Origin: an uncultured Clostridia bacterium
GTDB lineage: Bacteria; Bacillota; Clostridia; UBA1381
Length of the DNA stretch: 64,000 nucleotides
Assembly: GCA_934489015.1 (NCBI GenBank)
Contig: CAKSSN010000003.1
Span: 1-64,000 of the forward strand
Direction: 5' to 3'
Shown: piece by piece, positions 25,149 through 34,400 of the stretch
How the letters are laid out: each line of letters opens with the position of its first letter
How positions within the stretch are numbered: position 1 is the stretch's first letter
The notes under the pieces: model-generated
What the model was told of the DNA's origin: nothing
Databases searched by the model: none
What the model saw: the letters and a program-made list of their open reading frames with translations, nothing else
Program-made: the position numbers and the translations under genes

Positions 25149-25670
25149 ATGAAAGAGAACAGAAAACTATTAAAAGAAGTGCTGAAAGATATTCGTCACG
25201 ATATGACCGATGAGGAAGTTTTAAATCTTTTGGCCGACAGTAAAATCTCAATCAGTCCCAAAAGCGAAAAATCAAAATACACTCTCGGACAGCGTGCCGC
25301 CGATAAAATTGCTAAATTTGCAGGAAGCTGGGCGTTTATATTTTCATTTACAGGTGTGCTTATATTGTGGATGGCAGTCAACGCTGCACTTGCGGCAAAA
25401 GCATTTGATCCATATCCGTTTATCCTGCTTAACCTGGTTTTGTCCTGCGTGGCTGCCATTCAAGCTCCGCTTATTATGATGAGTCAGAACAGACAAGAGG
25501 AAAAAGATCGTCAGCGTGCTGAAAATGACTATAAAGTCAATCTTAAAACCGAAATTATGATAGAAGATATTTTTGATAAGGTTACTGCGATTTTGAAAAA
25601 GCAATCGGAAATGGAAAAGCAAATCCGCAATATGCACAATGAAATTAATTCCGAACAGACGGAAAAGTAG
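25149..25670 (+). CDS. DUF1003 membrane protein
   Basis: A 173-residue inner membrane protein: cytoplasmic N-terminus (about 1-52), two membrane segments around 58-80 and 92-115 ('GSWAFIFSFTGVLILWMAVN', 'YPFILLNLVLSCVAAIQAPL'), then 'IMMSQNRQEEKDRQRAENDY', the DUF1003 hallmark, and a charged coiled-coil tail to the end. The family is widespread and uncharacterised. Ribosome binding site AAAGGAA lies 10 nt before the ATG. It follows the PucR-type regulator closely, so that protein may control its own operon with this membrane protein. Confidence 0.85.
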   Translation: MKENRKLLKEVLKDIRHDMTDEEVLNLLADSKISISPKSEKSKYTLGQRAADKIAKFAGSWAFIFSFTGVLILWMAVNAALAAKAFDPYPFILLNLVLSCVAAIQAPLIMMSQNRQEEKDRQRAENDYKVNLKTEIMIEDIFDKVTAILKKQSEMEKQIRNMHNEINSEQTEK

Positions 25671-25717
25671 ATAAAAAAGCGATTAGCCGAAAAAAGCAAT
25701 CCTAACTCCGATTTTGA

Positions 25718-26707
25718 GTAGATTTTAGCACGGAGGATGCCGGAAGGCTCGCGCCTTTCAAAGACAACAAACTGAAATATGCCGAAATTATGCCTTTTCA
25801 GGCGGGTTCAAATTACTTTCTTTCGGCTAATCAGATGCTGGCGGCTTTTTTGAGAAATGGCAAAAATCCGGAGCTTGCAACACTTGGTGTGCTGCTTGGC
25901 GGAATTTTTAATGTTTTCGGCGATTACTTCTTTGTTTTTGTCTGCGATATGGGCATATACGGAGCGGGGCTTGCTACGGCTATCGGGTCTGTAATATCCT
26001 TTGTTGTTATGCTGACGCATTTTGTATGCAGGAAAAACACACTCCGAATAGTAAAAACACAAAAGCTCTCGGGCAAGCTGCGCGAGATTTTTATTACTGG
26101 ATTTCCGACCTTTTTTATAGATGTGGCAATGGGTATTCTTACGGTGCTTTTTAACAGGCATATTATGAAATATCTCGGAGCGGACGCGCTATCGGTTTAC
26201 GGACCGATTATACAGGTAAGTACTTTTGTTCAGTGCTGTGCTTACAGTGTTGGTCAGGCGGCGCAGCCGATTATTTCAACAAATTACGACGGCGGTAAGG
26301 GAAAGCGGATTATAGAAACGCTTCGGCTGGCAGTTATTACAACAGCTTTTTTCGGGGTGTTCTGGACAGCCTTAAGCTTGACTTGCCCGAATTTGTATAT
26401 ACGTATTTTTATGGACCCGACAGAAAAAATATTAAGTATGGCTCCGCCGATTATCAGAATGTATTCTTTATCGTTTTTGCTGCTGCCGTTTAATATATTT
26501 TCAACCTATTATTTTCAGGCTGTAATGAAGCCAAAGTCGGCTTTTATAGTATCGGTGTCAAGAGGTCTTGTTATAAGCGGAATTTTGATTTTAATTTTGC
26601 CTGCGGTGGCAGGAGCAAATTCTTTGTGGTTGGCTATGCCGATTACGGAATTGGCGGTTATGTTTTATGCGGTATATGCAATAAGGCAGAATGTAAAGCG
26701 GTTATAA
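25718..26707 (+). pseudogene. 5'-truncated MATE-family efflux protein
   Basis: The frame is open from 25718 and shows MATE homology from about 25770 ('LKYAEIMPFQAG', 'NQMLAAFLRNGKNPELA', 'GGIFNVFGDYFFVFVCDMG', 'GAGLATAIGSVISF') through to a normal C-terminus with 'YSVGQAAQPIISTNYDGG'. A complete MATE transporter has about 450 residues and 12 helices; from ATG 25790 only 305 residues remain, so the first three or four helices are missing. No ribosome binding site fits ATG 25790 and no start precedes the homology. A deletion fused the remainder to the end of the DUF1003 gene. It may still be expressed as a short half-transporter, but loss of function is more likely. Confidence 0.75.
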
Positions 26708-26776
26708 AAGGGGCGAGAGCGCATTAGTAAATTAAAATATCGGGTGATTTCAAATAAAAGCCGTAAAATTGACTTA

Positions 26777-26815
26777 TAAAAAATACACCTCAAAGGCAAC
26801 AGCCTTGAGGTGTAT
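26777..26815 (-). terminator. terminator of the 93-residue protein gene
   Basis: ATACACCTCAAAGGC / GCCTTGAGGTGTAT (26783-26797, 26802-26815), one bulged base, 4-nt loop, followed on the minus strand by TTTTTTATAAG. Confidence 0.8.
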
Positions 26816-26830
26816 AAAAAACAAATATTT

Positions 26831-27112
26831 TTAGTTTTGAGCAAGTGCAGTTTTAAGCCACCATGCGCCTATATCAAGTGCCGAATAAAGATTTGGTCTT
26901 TCAGACTGTCTGAAAACCTGCGCGTCGCTCGTATTGCTTACCAATTTAAGCTTAACGTTGGCAGCAGCGTCCAAATCGTTTATTTTCTTTGTTTCGGTTA
27001 TATCAAATTGCATTATATACTTTTCACCGAGATCGCCGTAATATACTGTATTTCCAACACGGTAAAGAGGCTTGCCTTTATAGCTGAACTGCTTTTTTTT
27101 CTTCGTCTGCAT
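26831..27112 (-). CDS. 93-residue protein of unknown function
   Basis: A small basic-then-neutral soluble protein. A lysine-rich start (KKKKQFSYKGKPL) leads into 'RVGNTVYYGDLGEKYIMQFD', a likely beta-hairpin, and the end 'YSALDIGAWWLKTALAQ' is probably a helix. The pattern (short beta part, 'LY.ALDIG..WL..AL' helix) gives me the impression of a conserved Clostridia family, but I cannot name it. AGGAGG lies about 10 nt before ATG 27112; the TTG at 27133 would overlap that site. It has its own terminator and sits convergent to the truncated MATE gene and upstream of nothing obvious. Confidence 0.7.
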   Translation of the reverse strand: MQTKKKKQFSYKGKPLYRVGNTVYYGDLGEKYIMQFDITETKKINDLDAAANVKLKLVSNTSDAQVFRQSERPNLYSALDIGAWWLKTALAQN

Positions 27113-27210
27113 TTTTCTCAATCCTCCTGTCAATCAACGTATTATCAACAATTGTACAATACAATTATATACATTATAACATTTTTTAATACCGTTTGTC
27201 AAGTATTAAT

Positions 27211-28713
27211 TCAATTTATGTTAAGAAAATCGCTGACAACGCGCTGCATATGGTTTTTCTCGCATACGTTATCAAATATAATCGGCTTTGTTTTAAGCTC
27301 TGCAAGAGAAGCAGGGATTTTCATGCCGCTCTTTTCGGCAAGCGTTTCAAGCAGCTCAAATTCGTTTTTGCCGACAACGCTGTTATGTCCGCCGAGAGCA
27401 ATAAGAACATTCTGATTGAACTTAAACGGGCTTGCGGTTGAAGCGATTATTGTTTTTGTTTTATCGCCTGTTTCTGCCGCATATTTATCATATACGCATT
27501 TTCCTACAGCTGTATGAGTATCTACCACGTATTTAAAATCGTCATAAGTTTTCTTTATAGCGTCCTTTGTTTCGCTGTCGGTTGCATAGCCTGCCCACAT
27601 AAGCGATGTAAGCTTTTCAAACACGCTGTCGCTTACCTTATATTCGCCCGTTGACGAAAGCGCGCTCATCCATTCCGAAACGATTTTATCGTTTTCACCC
27701 GTAAGGTCATATAAAAATCTTTCAAGATTGCTTGAAATAAGAATATCCATAGACGGACTCGACGTTGTGTGGAACGGTCTGTTTTTATTATATACGCCTG
27801 TGTTTATAAAGTCCGTAAGAACATTGTTTTCGTTTGATGCGCATATAAATTTATTAACCGGGAGCCCCATTTTATAAGCGTAATATGAAGCGAGGATATT
27901 TCCGAAATTACCTGTCGGAACAACAACGTTTATCTTGTCGCCGCAGTTTATCTCGTTATTTTTAACAAGGTCTGCATACGCTGAAAAATAATAAACTATC
28001 TGCGGAACCAGGCGTCCCCAGTTTATCGAATTGGCGCTCGAAAGGCTGTAGCCGCCGGCACCTGCCGCTTTTTTGTATTCTTCATCGGTAAATATTTTTT
28101 TAACTCCGCTTTGCGCGTCGTCAAAATTTCCGTTTACGGCGCATACTCCCACGTTTGAGCCGTCCTGCGTTACCATCTGAAGCTTTTGAATTTCACTTAC
28201 TCCGTTGTTCGGATAAAATACAATGATTTTTGTTCCGTCAACGTCCTTGAAGCCCTCAAGCGCTGCCTTACCCGTATCTCCGCTTGTTGCAACAAGAATT
28301 ACAACCTCTTTATCCTCATTTGTTTTCTTCATTGAGGTTGTTAAAAGATGAGGGAGAATTTGAAGCGCCATATCCTTAAACGCACAAGTCGGACCGTGCC
28401 ATAGCTCAAGGAAATACACGCTGTCGTCAAGCTTGTAAAGCGGCGCGATTGTATCGGTTCCGAACTTTTGCTTTGTATATGCCTTTGTTACGCAGTCCTC
28501 TATTTCGCTTTCGGTAAAATCGGTCAGAAATTTGCCGAGAATAAATCTGGATCTGCCCGTGTAGCTCATTTCGGAAAGATACTTTATATCTGTAAGCGAA
28601 AGCTCCGGAAAGCTCTCCGGAACAAAAAGTCCGCCCTCCTCCGACAAGCCCTGCTTTATTGCCTGAGCCGCCGAAACGCTTATATTTTTATTTCTTGTAC
28701 TGTGGTAATACAT
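27211..28713 (-). CDS. thrC: threonine synthase
   Basis: PLP enzyme that turns O-phosphohomoserine into threonine and phosphate, the last step of threonine synthesis. The 500-residue protein is of the longer class. Seen: 'MYYHSTRNKNISVSAAQAIK' N-terminus, 'EEGGLFVPESFP', the PLP lysine in 'LWHGPTCAFKDMALQIL', 'VATSGDTGKAALEGF', 'SSANSINWGRLVPQIVYYFS' and 'VVPTGNFGNILASYYAYKMG' binding phosphate. The start at 28713 has GGGGGA 7 nt upstream; ATG 28728 overlaps that site. hom and thrB are not next to it. No terminator with a U-run is apparent in the 76 nt after its stop. Confidence 0.97.
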   Translation of the reverse strand: MYYHSTRNKNISVSAAQAIKQGLSEEGGLFVPESFPELSLTDIKYLSEMSYTGRSRFILGKFLTDFTESEIEDCVTKAYTKQKFGTDTIAPLYKLDDSVYFLELWHGPTCAFKDMALQILPHLLTTSMKKTNEDKEVVILVATSGDTGKAALEGFKDVDGTKIIVFYPNNGVSEIQKLQMVTQDGSNVGVCAVNGNFDDAQSGVKKIFTDEEYKKAAGAGGYSLSSANSINWGRLVPQIVYYFSAYADLVKNNEINCGDKINVVVPTGNFGNILASYYAYKMGLPVNKFICASNENNVLTDFINTGVYNKNRPFHTTSSPSMDILISSNLERFLYDLTGENDKIVSEWMSALSSTGEYKVSDSVFEKLTSLMWAGYATDSETKDAIKKTYDDFKYVVDTHTAVGKCVYDKYAAETGDKTKTIIASTASPFKFNQNVLIALGGHNSVVGKNEFELLETLAEKSGMKIPASLAELKTKPIIFDNVCEKNHMQRVVSDFLNIN

Positions 28714-28764
28714 TTGAAAATCCCCCATCGTGAATAATTTATTAGATAATCAAAATGCAGAAAA

Positions 28765-28805
28765 AAACAAATTAAGTAAAATGCGGACTGCGCCGCATTT
28801 TACTT
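28765..28805 (-). terminator. terminator of the mini P-loop gene
   Basis: Thirteen-bp perfect stem AAGTAAAATGCGG / CCGCATTTTACTT (28774-28786, 28793-28805) followed on the minus strand by AATTTGTTTTTTT. Confidence 0.85.
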
Positions 28806-28833
28806 ATTATATGTATTATGGCTGCATTTATTC

Positions 28834-29247
28834 TTATGCGTATTTCTTCATGTAATCCGGAGCTTCTGCTTCGTCTATGCTAACTGTAATTACAAAAGAA
28901 ATGTTGAATTTTGCGCTCATAGCGTCAAGACGCTTTAAAAATTCTTCAAAGCCGTCAAGCTTGTCTGTTCCGACAATTTTAAATATTCCGTCAACGAAAA
29001 TATTTGTTATATCAAAATTTCCGCTGATTATGCCGCAGAGAAATCCTAAAAATTCGCTGTAATCATCAATTTCAAATTCAGATGTATCAGCCATACGAAC
29101 CTTTGTTGTTATATCATACATATTTCTTGCATTACAGTTTGATACAAAAACAACGTTTCCCTTTGCAACGCTTATAGCGTTATTTACATTTTCAATAAGA
29201 TGCTTTGTCTTACCGGTACCCTTTTTTCCAAGAATTAATTCAACCAT
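28834..29247 (-). CDS. mini P-loop NTPase of unknown function
   Basis: A 137-residue soluble protein with a Walker A motif G7-K-K-G-T-G-K-T14 at its extreme N-terminus, a likely Walker B strand 'ITNIFVDGIF' (about residues 80-89) and a sensor-like strand 'FNISFVITVSID'. It is too short for a full AAA or ABC domain. Proteins like this are common in Clostridia and are often labelled as PilT or ATP-binding without support. GGAGG lies 7 nt before the ATG. It is monocistronic with its own terminator. Whether it binds or hydrolyses ATP is untested. Confidence 0.75.
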   Translation of the reverse strand: MVELILGKKGTGKTKHLIENVNNAISVAKGNVVFVSNCNARNMYDITTKVRMADTSEFEIDDYSEFLGFLCGIISGNFDITNIFVDGIFKIVGTDKLDGFEEFLKRLDAMSAKFNISFVITVSIDEAEAPDYMKKYA

Positions 29248-29689
29248 TACAATGTCCTCCTTTAAATTTTTGTGTACGGGGGCGGTGCAGAAAAAGTCAA
29301 TTGACTTTTGCCGCGCAGCCTTTGCTCGTTTTCAAGGGGATAGGGAAAAAGCTTTGGAATAAACAAACTGAGCCAAAACCTTAGTTTTGGGATACCCGAA
29401 GGCGTACATTGGTACGCCGAGAGGCGAAGTTTGCTTTATAGCAAGAAAAGAAATGATTTTTTACTATAATAATTATATTTTATATAATGTGTACTTTCTA
29501 TTTTTTTCTTGCGATCCGGAGTTTTTTAACATCCCCTTTATTAGATGAGAACAACGATTAGCCGGTGCTGCATAAATAACTGCGCTGTTTTAAAAAATTT
29601 TCTCTGCGCCCCTTGCTCCTCCGCGCGTAATCGCTATGCTCAAAAATCAACCGTTTGACCGAAGCTGTGCCTTTTTCGGCAAATTCGGA
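29248..29689. other. 442-bp intergenic stretch rich in short perfect hairpins
   Basis: No gene is supported here. In 29292-29444 five inverted repeats follow each other: AAAAGTCAA/TTGACTTTT (29292-29309), CCAAAAC/GTTTTGG (29373-29390), GGCGTAC/GTACGCC (29401-29418), CGCC/GGCG (29415-29426) and TTGC/GCAA (29431-29444). 29450-29520 is AT-rich and could hold a promoter for the mini P-loop gene. 29530-29689 contains mixed sequence after the pgi stop with no clear U-run terminator. It could be a small RNA, a dispersed repeat or decayed sequence. Confidence 0.5.
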
Positions 29690-31048
29690 TTATTTGTTTT
29701 CGGATAATCTTTTATCAAGCTCCGCTTTTTCCTTTTCATAGCCCGGTTTCCCCAGAAGCGCAAACATATTCTTTTTGTACGCTTCAACGCCCGGCTGGTT
29801 AAACGGATTTACGCCGAGAATATAGCCTGATATACCGCACGCCTTTTCAAAGAAATACACAAGCTTTCCGAAATTAAACGCGTCAAGCTTCGGTATTCTT
29901 ACAGCGAGGTTTGGAACAAGACCGTCAGTGTGAGCTATTGCAGTTCCGAGAGCTGCCATAGAATTTACATAATTAAGTGTTTTGCCTGCAAGGAAATTAA
30001 GTCCGTCAAGGTTTTCCTTATCAGCCTCAATTTCAAAATCCTTTTCGGGCTCGTCCGGGAGAAGCGCAGTTTCAAATAAAATTCTCTGTCCCTCCTGGAT
30101 ATACTGACCCATAGAATGAAGATCCGTTGAGAAGTCGGCAGCTGCCGGGAAAATACCCTTGTTGTCCTTTCCCTCGCTTTCGCCGTAAAGCTGCTTCCAC
30201 CACTCACCGAAATAGTGAAGTGCAGGCTCAAAGTTTATCATCATTTCAACGCTCTTGCCTTTTCTTGCAAGAATGTTTCTTACTGCCGCATACTGATAGC
30301 ACATATTTTCGTTTACATCGGGATTTGAATATTCCTTCATGCCCGACTGTGCGCCTTTCATTATAGCATCAATATCAATTCCGGCAACGGCTATCGGAAG
30401 CAGTCCGACTGCCGTCAAAACGGAAAATCTTCCGCCGACGTCGTCGCTTATAACAAAGGTTTCATAGCCCTCTGTGTCCGCAAGGGTTTTAAGTGCTCCG
30501 CGCTTTTTATCGGTCGTTGCAAAAATTCTTTCCTTTGCTCCGTTTTTTCCGTATTTTTTCTCAAGCAATTCCTTGAAAATTCTGAATGCGATTGCAGGCT
30601 CTGTTGTTGTGCCCGACTTTGAAATAACGTTTACCGAAAAATCCTTTCCGTCAACCGCGTCAAGCAAATCGCGCAGATATGTTGAGCTTATGCTGTTGCC
30701 CGCATAGAAAATCTGCGGAGCCTTTCTCTGCTCTTTTGACAATACATTGTAAAACGAATGTGAAAGCATTTCAATCGCCGCTCTTGCGCCGAGATATGAT
30801 CCGCCTATACCGATAACTATAAGAACCTCAGAATTGCTTCTTATTTTTTCAGCGGCTTTTTTAATTCTTTCAAACTCTTCCTTGTCATAGTTTTCCGGCA
30901 GGTCAACCCAGCCGAGAAAATCCGATCCCGCACCTGTTTTTTCATGAAGCATTTTGTGTGCTGCTTCAATCTGCGGCGCAAGATTCGCTATTTCATGAGC
31001 GCTAATAAATTCCTTCGCTCTGCTGTAATCAAATCGTAAATCTGACAT
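29690..31048 (-). CDS. pgi: glucose-6-phosphate isomerase
   Basis: Interconverts glucose 6-phosphate and fructose 6-phosphate. The 452-residue protein is the shorter Firmicute/Thermus-like type. Seen: 'VIGIGGSYLGARAAIEML', 'VNVISKSGTTTEPAIAFR' (sugar phosphate loop), 'ISDDVGGRFSVLTAVGLLP' with the conserved Arg, 'GESEGKDNKGIFPAAADF' with the catalytic Glu, and the C-terminal 'GVNPFNQPGVEAYKKNMF' with the base Lys. GGAGG lies 6 nt before the ATG. It has its own promoter and is not clustered with the other glycolytic genes of the window. Confidence 0.97.
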   Translation of the reverse strand: MSDLRFDYSRAKEFISAHEIANLAPQIEAAHKMLHEKTGAGSDFLGWVDLPENYDKEEFERIKKAAEKIRSNSEVLIVIGIGGSYLGARAAIEMLSHSFYNVLSKEQRKAPQIFYAGNSISSTYLRDLLDAVDGKDFSVNVISKSGTTTEPAIAFRIFKELLEKKYGKNGAKERIFATTDKKRGALKTLADTEGYETFVISDDVGGRFSVLTAVGLLPIAVAGIDIDAIMKGAQSGMKEYSNPDVNENMCYQYAAVRNILARKGKSVEMMINFEPALHYFGEWWKQLYGESEGKDNKGIFPAAADFSTDLHSMGQYIQEGQRILFETALLPDEPEKDFEIEADKENLDGLNFLAGKTLNYVNSMAALGTAIAHTDGLVPNLAVRIPKLDAFNFGKLVYFFEKACGISGYILGVNPFNQPGVEAYKKNMFALLGKPGYEKEKAELDKRLSENK

Positions 31049-31101
31049 TTAAATTCCTCCTGTGAAATAATGCGTATATTAAAGTATATATACACACTTC
31101 T

Positions 31102-31130
31102 ATTTTAATACATTGGCGCGAAAAAATCAA
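31102..31130 (-). promoter_or_regulatory. promoter of pgi
   Basis: Minus strand TTGATT (31125-31130), 17-bp spacer, TAAAAT (31102-31107). A GTATATATAC palindrome lies at 31084-31093, just downstream of the start site. Confidence 0.6.
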
Positions 31131-31229
31131 GTGCTTTTCAGAATATTCAAACATTTTTAACTATTTATACAATCTTGAAAATAAAAAACAGTGAAAAACA
31201 ATAATTTTATAATTTTTAAAAGAAAACTC

Positions 31230-31258
31230 TTGACAAATGATAATTTATGTGATATAAT
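31230..31258 (+). promoter_or_regulatory. consensus promoter of tRNA-Gly
   Basis: Perfect TTGACA (31230-31235) and TATAAT (31253-31258) with a 17-bp spacer, 11 nt before the tRNA. Confidence 0.9.
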
Positions 31259-31269
31259 GATCTTGTCAT

Positions 31270-31344
31270 GCGGGAGTGGCTCAGTGGTAGAGCGTCACCT
31301 TGCCAAGGTGAACGTCGCGAGTTCGAATCTCGTCTTCCGCTCCA
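31270..31344 (+). tRNA. tRNA-Gly (GCC), CCA encoded
   Basis: A full cloverleaf: acceptor GCGGGAG (31270-31276) pairs with CTTCCGC (31334-31340, one G-U), then T and encoded CCA. The anticodon stem is TCACC/GGTGA with loop TTGCCAA, anticodon GCC at 31302-31304. T-arm GCGAG-TTCGAAT-CTCGT. Single tRNA with its own promoter and terminator; reads GGC and GGU. Confidence 0.97.
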
Positions 31345-31346
31345 AA

Positions 31347-31380
31347 ACGACAAACTTTTTCAGTTTGTCGTTATTTTTTT
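31347..31380 (+). terminator. terminator of tRNA-Gly
   Basis: Ten-bp perfect stem ACGACAAACT / AGTTTGTCGT with a 5-nt loop, followed by TATTTTTTT. Confidence 0.9.
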
Positions 31381-31391
31381 GTAAAAATATG

Positions 31392-31420
31392 TTGACAACC
31401 GTAAGGTTTTGGTATATAAT
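31392..31420 (+). promoter_or_regulatory. consensus promoter of the large secreted protein
   Basis: Perfect TTGACA (31392-31397) and TATAAT (31415-31420), 17-bp spacer. Suggests high constitutive expression. Confidence 0.85.
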
Positions 31421-31466
31421 AGAATTAATGTACAAACCTCTTAAATTTACGAAAAGGGAGATTATT

Positions 31467-34400
31467 ATGAAACGTTATTTTTATTTCTTACTGTGTCTGA
31501 GCTTAATTTTGGGCGGAATATCAGCTCCGGCAAGCGCCGCTGATGCGGAAAACTTTTTTACGGCGATAATCGACAGCGTTAAACAAAAAAACGGAGACCC
31601 GAAAATTATTTTTTCGAATTGCGAAGAAACAAGTGGCGTGTACACGATGGATTCGGATGTGTCATATACATATTTAAAAAACGGAAAACCGTCGGATATT
31701 TCTTCTCTTACCGAAGGTGCGGTTGTTACTGTTTATTACGATGGCGATGATTTAAGATGTGCGCAAAATGTCAGATTTGAAATCTGCGATAAAACAATTT
31801 CCGGACGGGTTGAGGATTTATCCGATCAAAGCTGCACGGTAGACGGAAAGCAATATGATATATGCGGTTATTTATGGCTCAGTGAGGGCGAATGGTATAC
31901 GTTTTCTCTGGATATTACAGGTAGGATAGCAAATGCAAGAGTTGATTACTCAAAGCATAATTATGCCGTATTTGAGGGGTTTGAAAATGCGGAAGCGGAA
32001 GAGGTGCGTGTAAAGCTTATAACCTTTTCCGGTGACAGAATAACGCTTAAGGCGGCAAATGAAGATATAATCCGAAAAATTGACGGCGTAATGCTCGGCG
32101 AAATGCTTGAGTATAGTCTTGATTCAAATGGCAGGCTTTCCGAAATTAATAATATTAAAAGCTACGAAACGAGCGGTACTTTTAAGGCAAACAAGGTTTT
32201 CCCGGCTTATCTTTCCGATAAAACGTATATGCTTGACCTGACAGAACTTTTTGATGGTGATGATACAACAAATGATGTGCGCAGGTTTTCTCTTGACAGG
32301 TTCAGAGAGGGTTGCGAATATACGCTGCTTTACAGCAAAGGTTTAGAGTATGAGGACGGCAGCGTTGTTTTATGCGCTGTTACGCAGGGCTTTCAGGATG
32401 TTGACGTAGCTGATCCGTTCTCGGTTGTGACGGGGAACAAAAACGGAGTTATAAGCATAATTGACAGAAATAACCCGAACGGAGCTTCTTTCAAGGCAGA
32501 TGTGCCTGCTAAGGCAGGAGATATTATTGCCTATTCCATAGGCTATAGCGGCAGCATTTTTAAGCTTTATTCCTTGCCGTCTGCGGACGTTACAAGACAA
32601 GGAATAACAACAAATTCGGCAGAAGAATTTATAACCGGAAGCACCTCCGGCGGATATATAAGCACGGATATATATAAGTGGGACAGCACAAATTTTGCTT
32701 TCGGCATCGTATCCGAAACAGACAGCGGATATATTGAGCTTGAATATCCGAACAAAGAAAACGAAGCGTTCAGAGTGGCGGACGACTGCTTTGTTATGGA
32801 ATACAATGCTCTTACCCAAAAGACGTTTAAATCCGATTTCGGCAATATAAAGCCGTCTTATGAGGACGGATATGCAAGCTGTGCTTATCTTAAAATATAT
32901 AATGACGCCGTTACGGATATATATTATATTCCGTCCGTTATAGCGCAAGAGAGCTTTGAGAAAATATATAATAATCCGTTTGAATTTAACTTTGACGGTG
33001 CAGCTGTCACAGCAAAGGGATTATATCCCCTGTTTGACACTCCGGCATTTTACGCCGCTTCATATTCGGGCAGCAAAATGCTCGGTGCGGAAAAGCTTTC
33101 AAACGGGCAGAGCATCGGCTCAAATGAGAACGCTGACGGCATTAAGCTTTTTACTATGAGCAGTGAAAATATAAATAAGCCGCTTGCGGCTGCCGAAACG
33201 CTTTCAAATATTGAGAGCATTGAATTTGTAAATATCGGATCGGACGGCGGAATATCAATCAATGCGGAGGATATTGCATCCGTAAGCCGTGAATCTATTG
33301 AAATACGTGGTGAAATATACAGGCTTGACGATGACGTGACTACATACATAAACGGATATTTATGCGATATTCAGAGCCTTGACAAGTACCTTACCCGTCC
33401 GGATGTGCTTACGATTTATGACACTGACGGAAACGGGCGGTATGATGTAATTAAAATAAAGCACGCACATTGGGGAATTGTAAAGGATATTCGAGTGTCG
33501 GGACAAATGATGAAAATTTATTTTTCATCAGGCAGCATGGCGCAAAACAGCATAGCGCTTTATACCGACGGCTATCACGGCTATAGGATAACGGACGGAG
33601 AAAATGAAATAAAGGCGAGCGACATAGCTGTAGGCGACGTTTTGACATTGTATTTTAACAGTGAAGACGATTTTGTTCAGTCGAAAAATGTTTTAATTGA
33701 GGTAACAAAGCCGTTTACCGCAGTTGCTTCGGAAGCTTCGAGAGATAATGACAGCCTGGAGATTATAATTAATTCAAAAAAATATTTTACGCAGTCTATT
33801 GATATAACTGCTGGAATAAATGCGATTTGGTACGTTACCTCGCTCGGAGAAATTGTAGATGTTTACGAGCTTTCTGAAAATACAAGCTATGGAATAATAG
33901 ACAGAGTATATGAAGACAGAAGCTCAAAAATGTATATAAGAATTATAACTGCAGATGGCAAATTAGTGACGCTTGAGCCGAGAAGAGCACAAATATATTC
34001 GGATGCAAAGGGAATTTGCTATTCGCAGGACGGCTCATTAAATGACATTTCACAAAGAATAGTGTCATACAGAGCATCAGATGAAGGGAAGTTAGCTTCT
34101 TTGAGTAAAACGGACACAATTTCAGGTACTAATTCATATAACGCACGGGCAAAAAGATTTGGCATTTCAAGGATAGACGATAGCACAAAAATTCTTGATT
34201 TCAGCGAAATGAATTACGGCGATTGGCAGAATATTTCCGACTATTCCGAAGACGATTTTTGTCCGCTTACCATGAGTGCGCTTGTTGATGAAAAGCCGTA
34301 TGAAGCGGTTATTTGCGACAGTGATAAAGCTGCTCAGTTTATGCTTATTTTAAAGGGTAATGCTCAGATTAATGAGGACACACCGTTTTCGGTTGTTGAA

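Noticed and set aside
26810..27415. 201-codon plus-strand ORF
   Set aside because: It is antisense to the 93-residue gene, its ribosome binding site and the 3' end of thrC, both of which have clear coding evidence.
31191..31466. N-terminal extension of the large secreted protein
   Set aside because: The frame is open but runs through the tRNA-Gly gene, its terminator and the promoter of the protein; the signal peptide starts at 31467.
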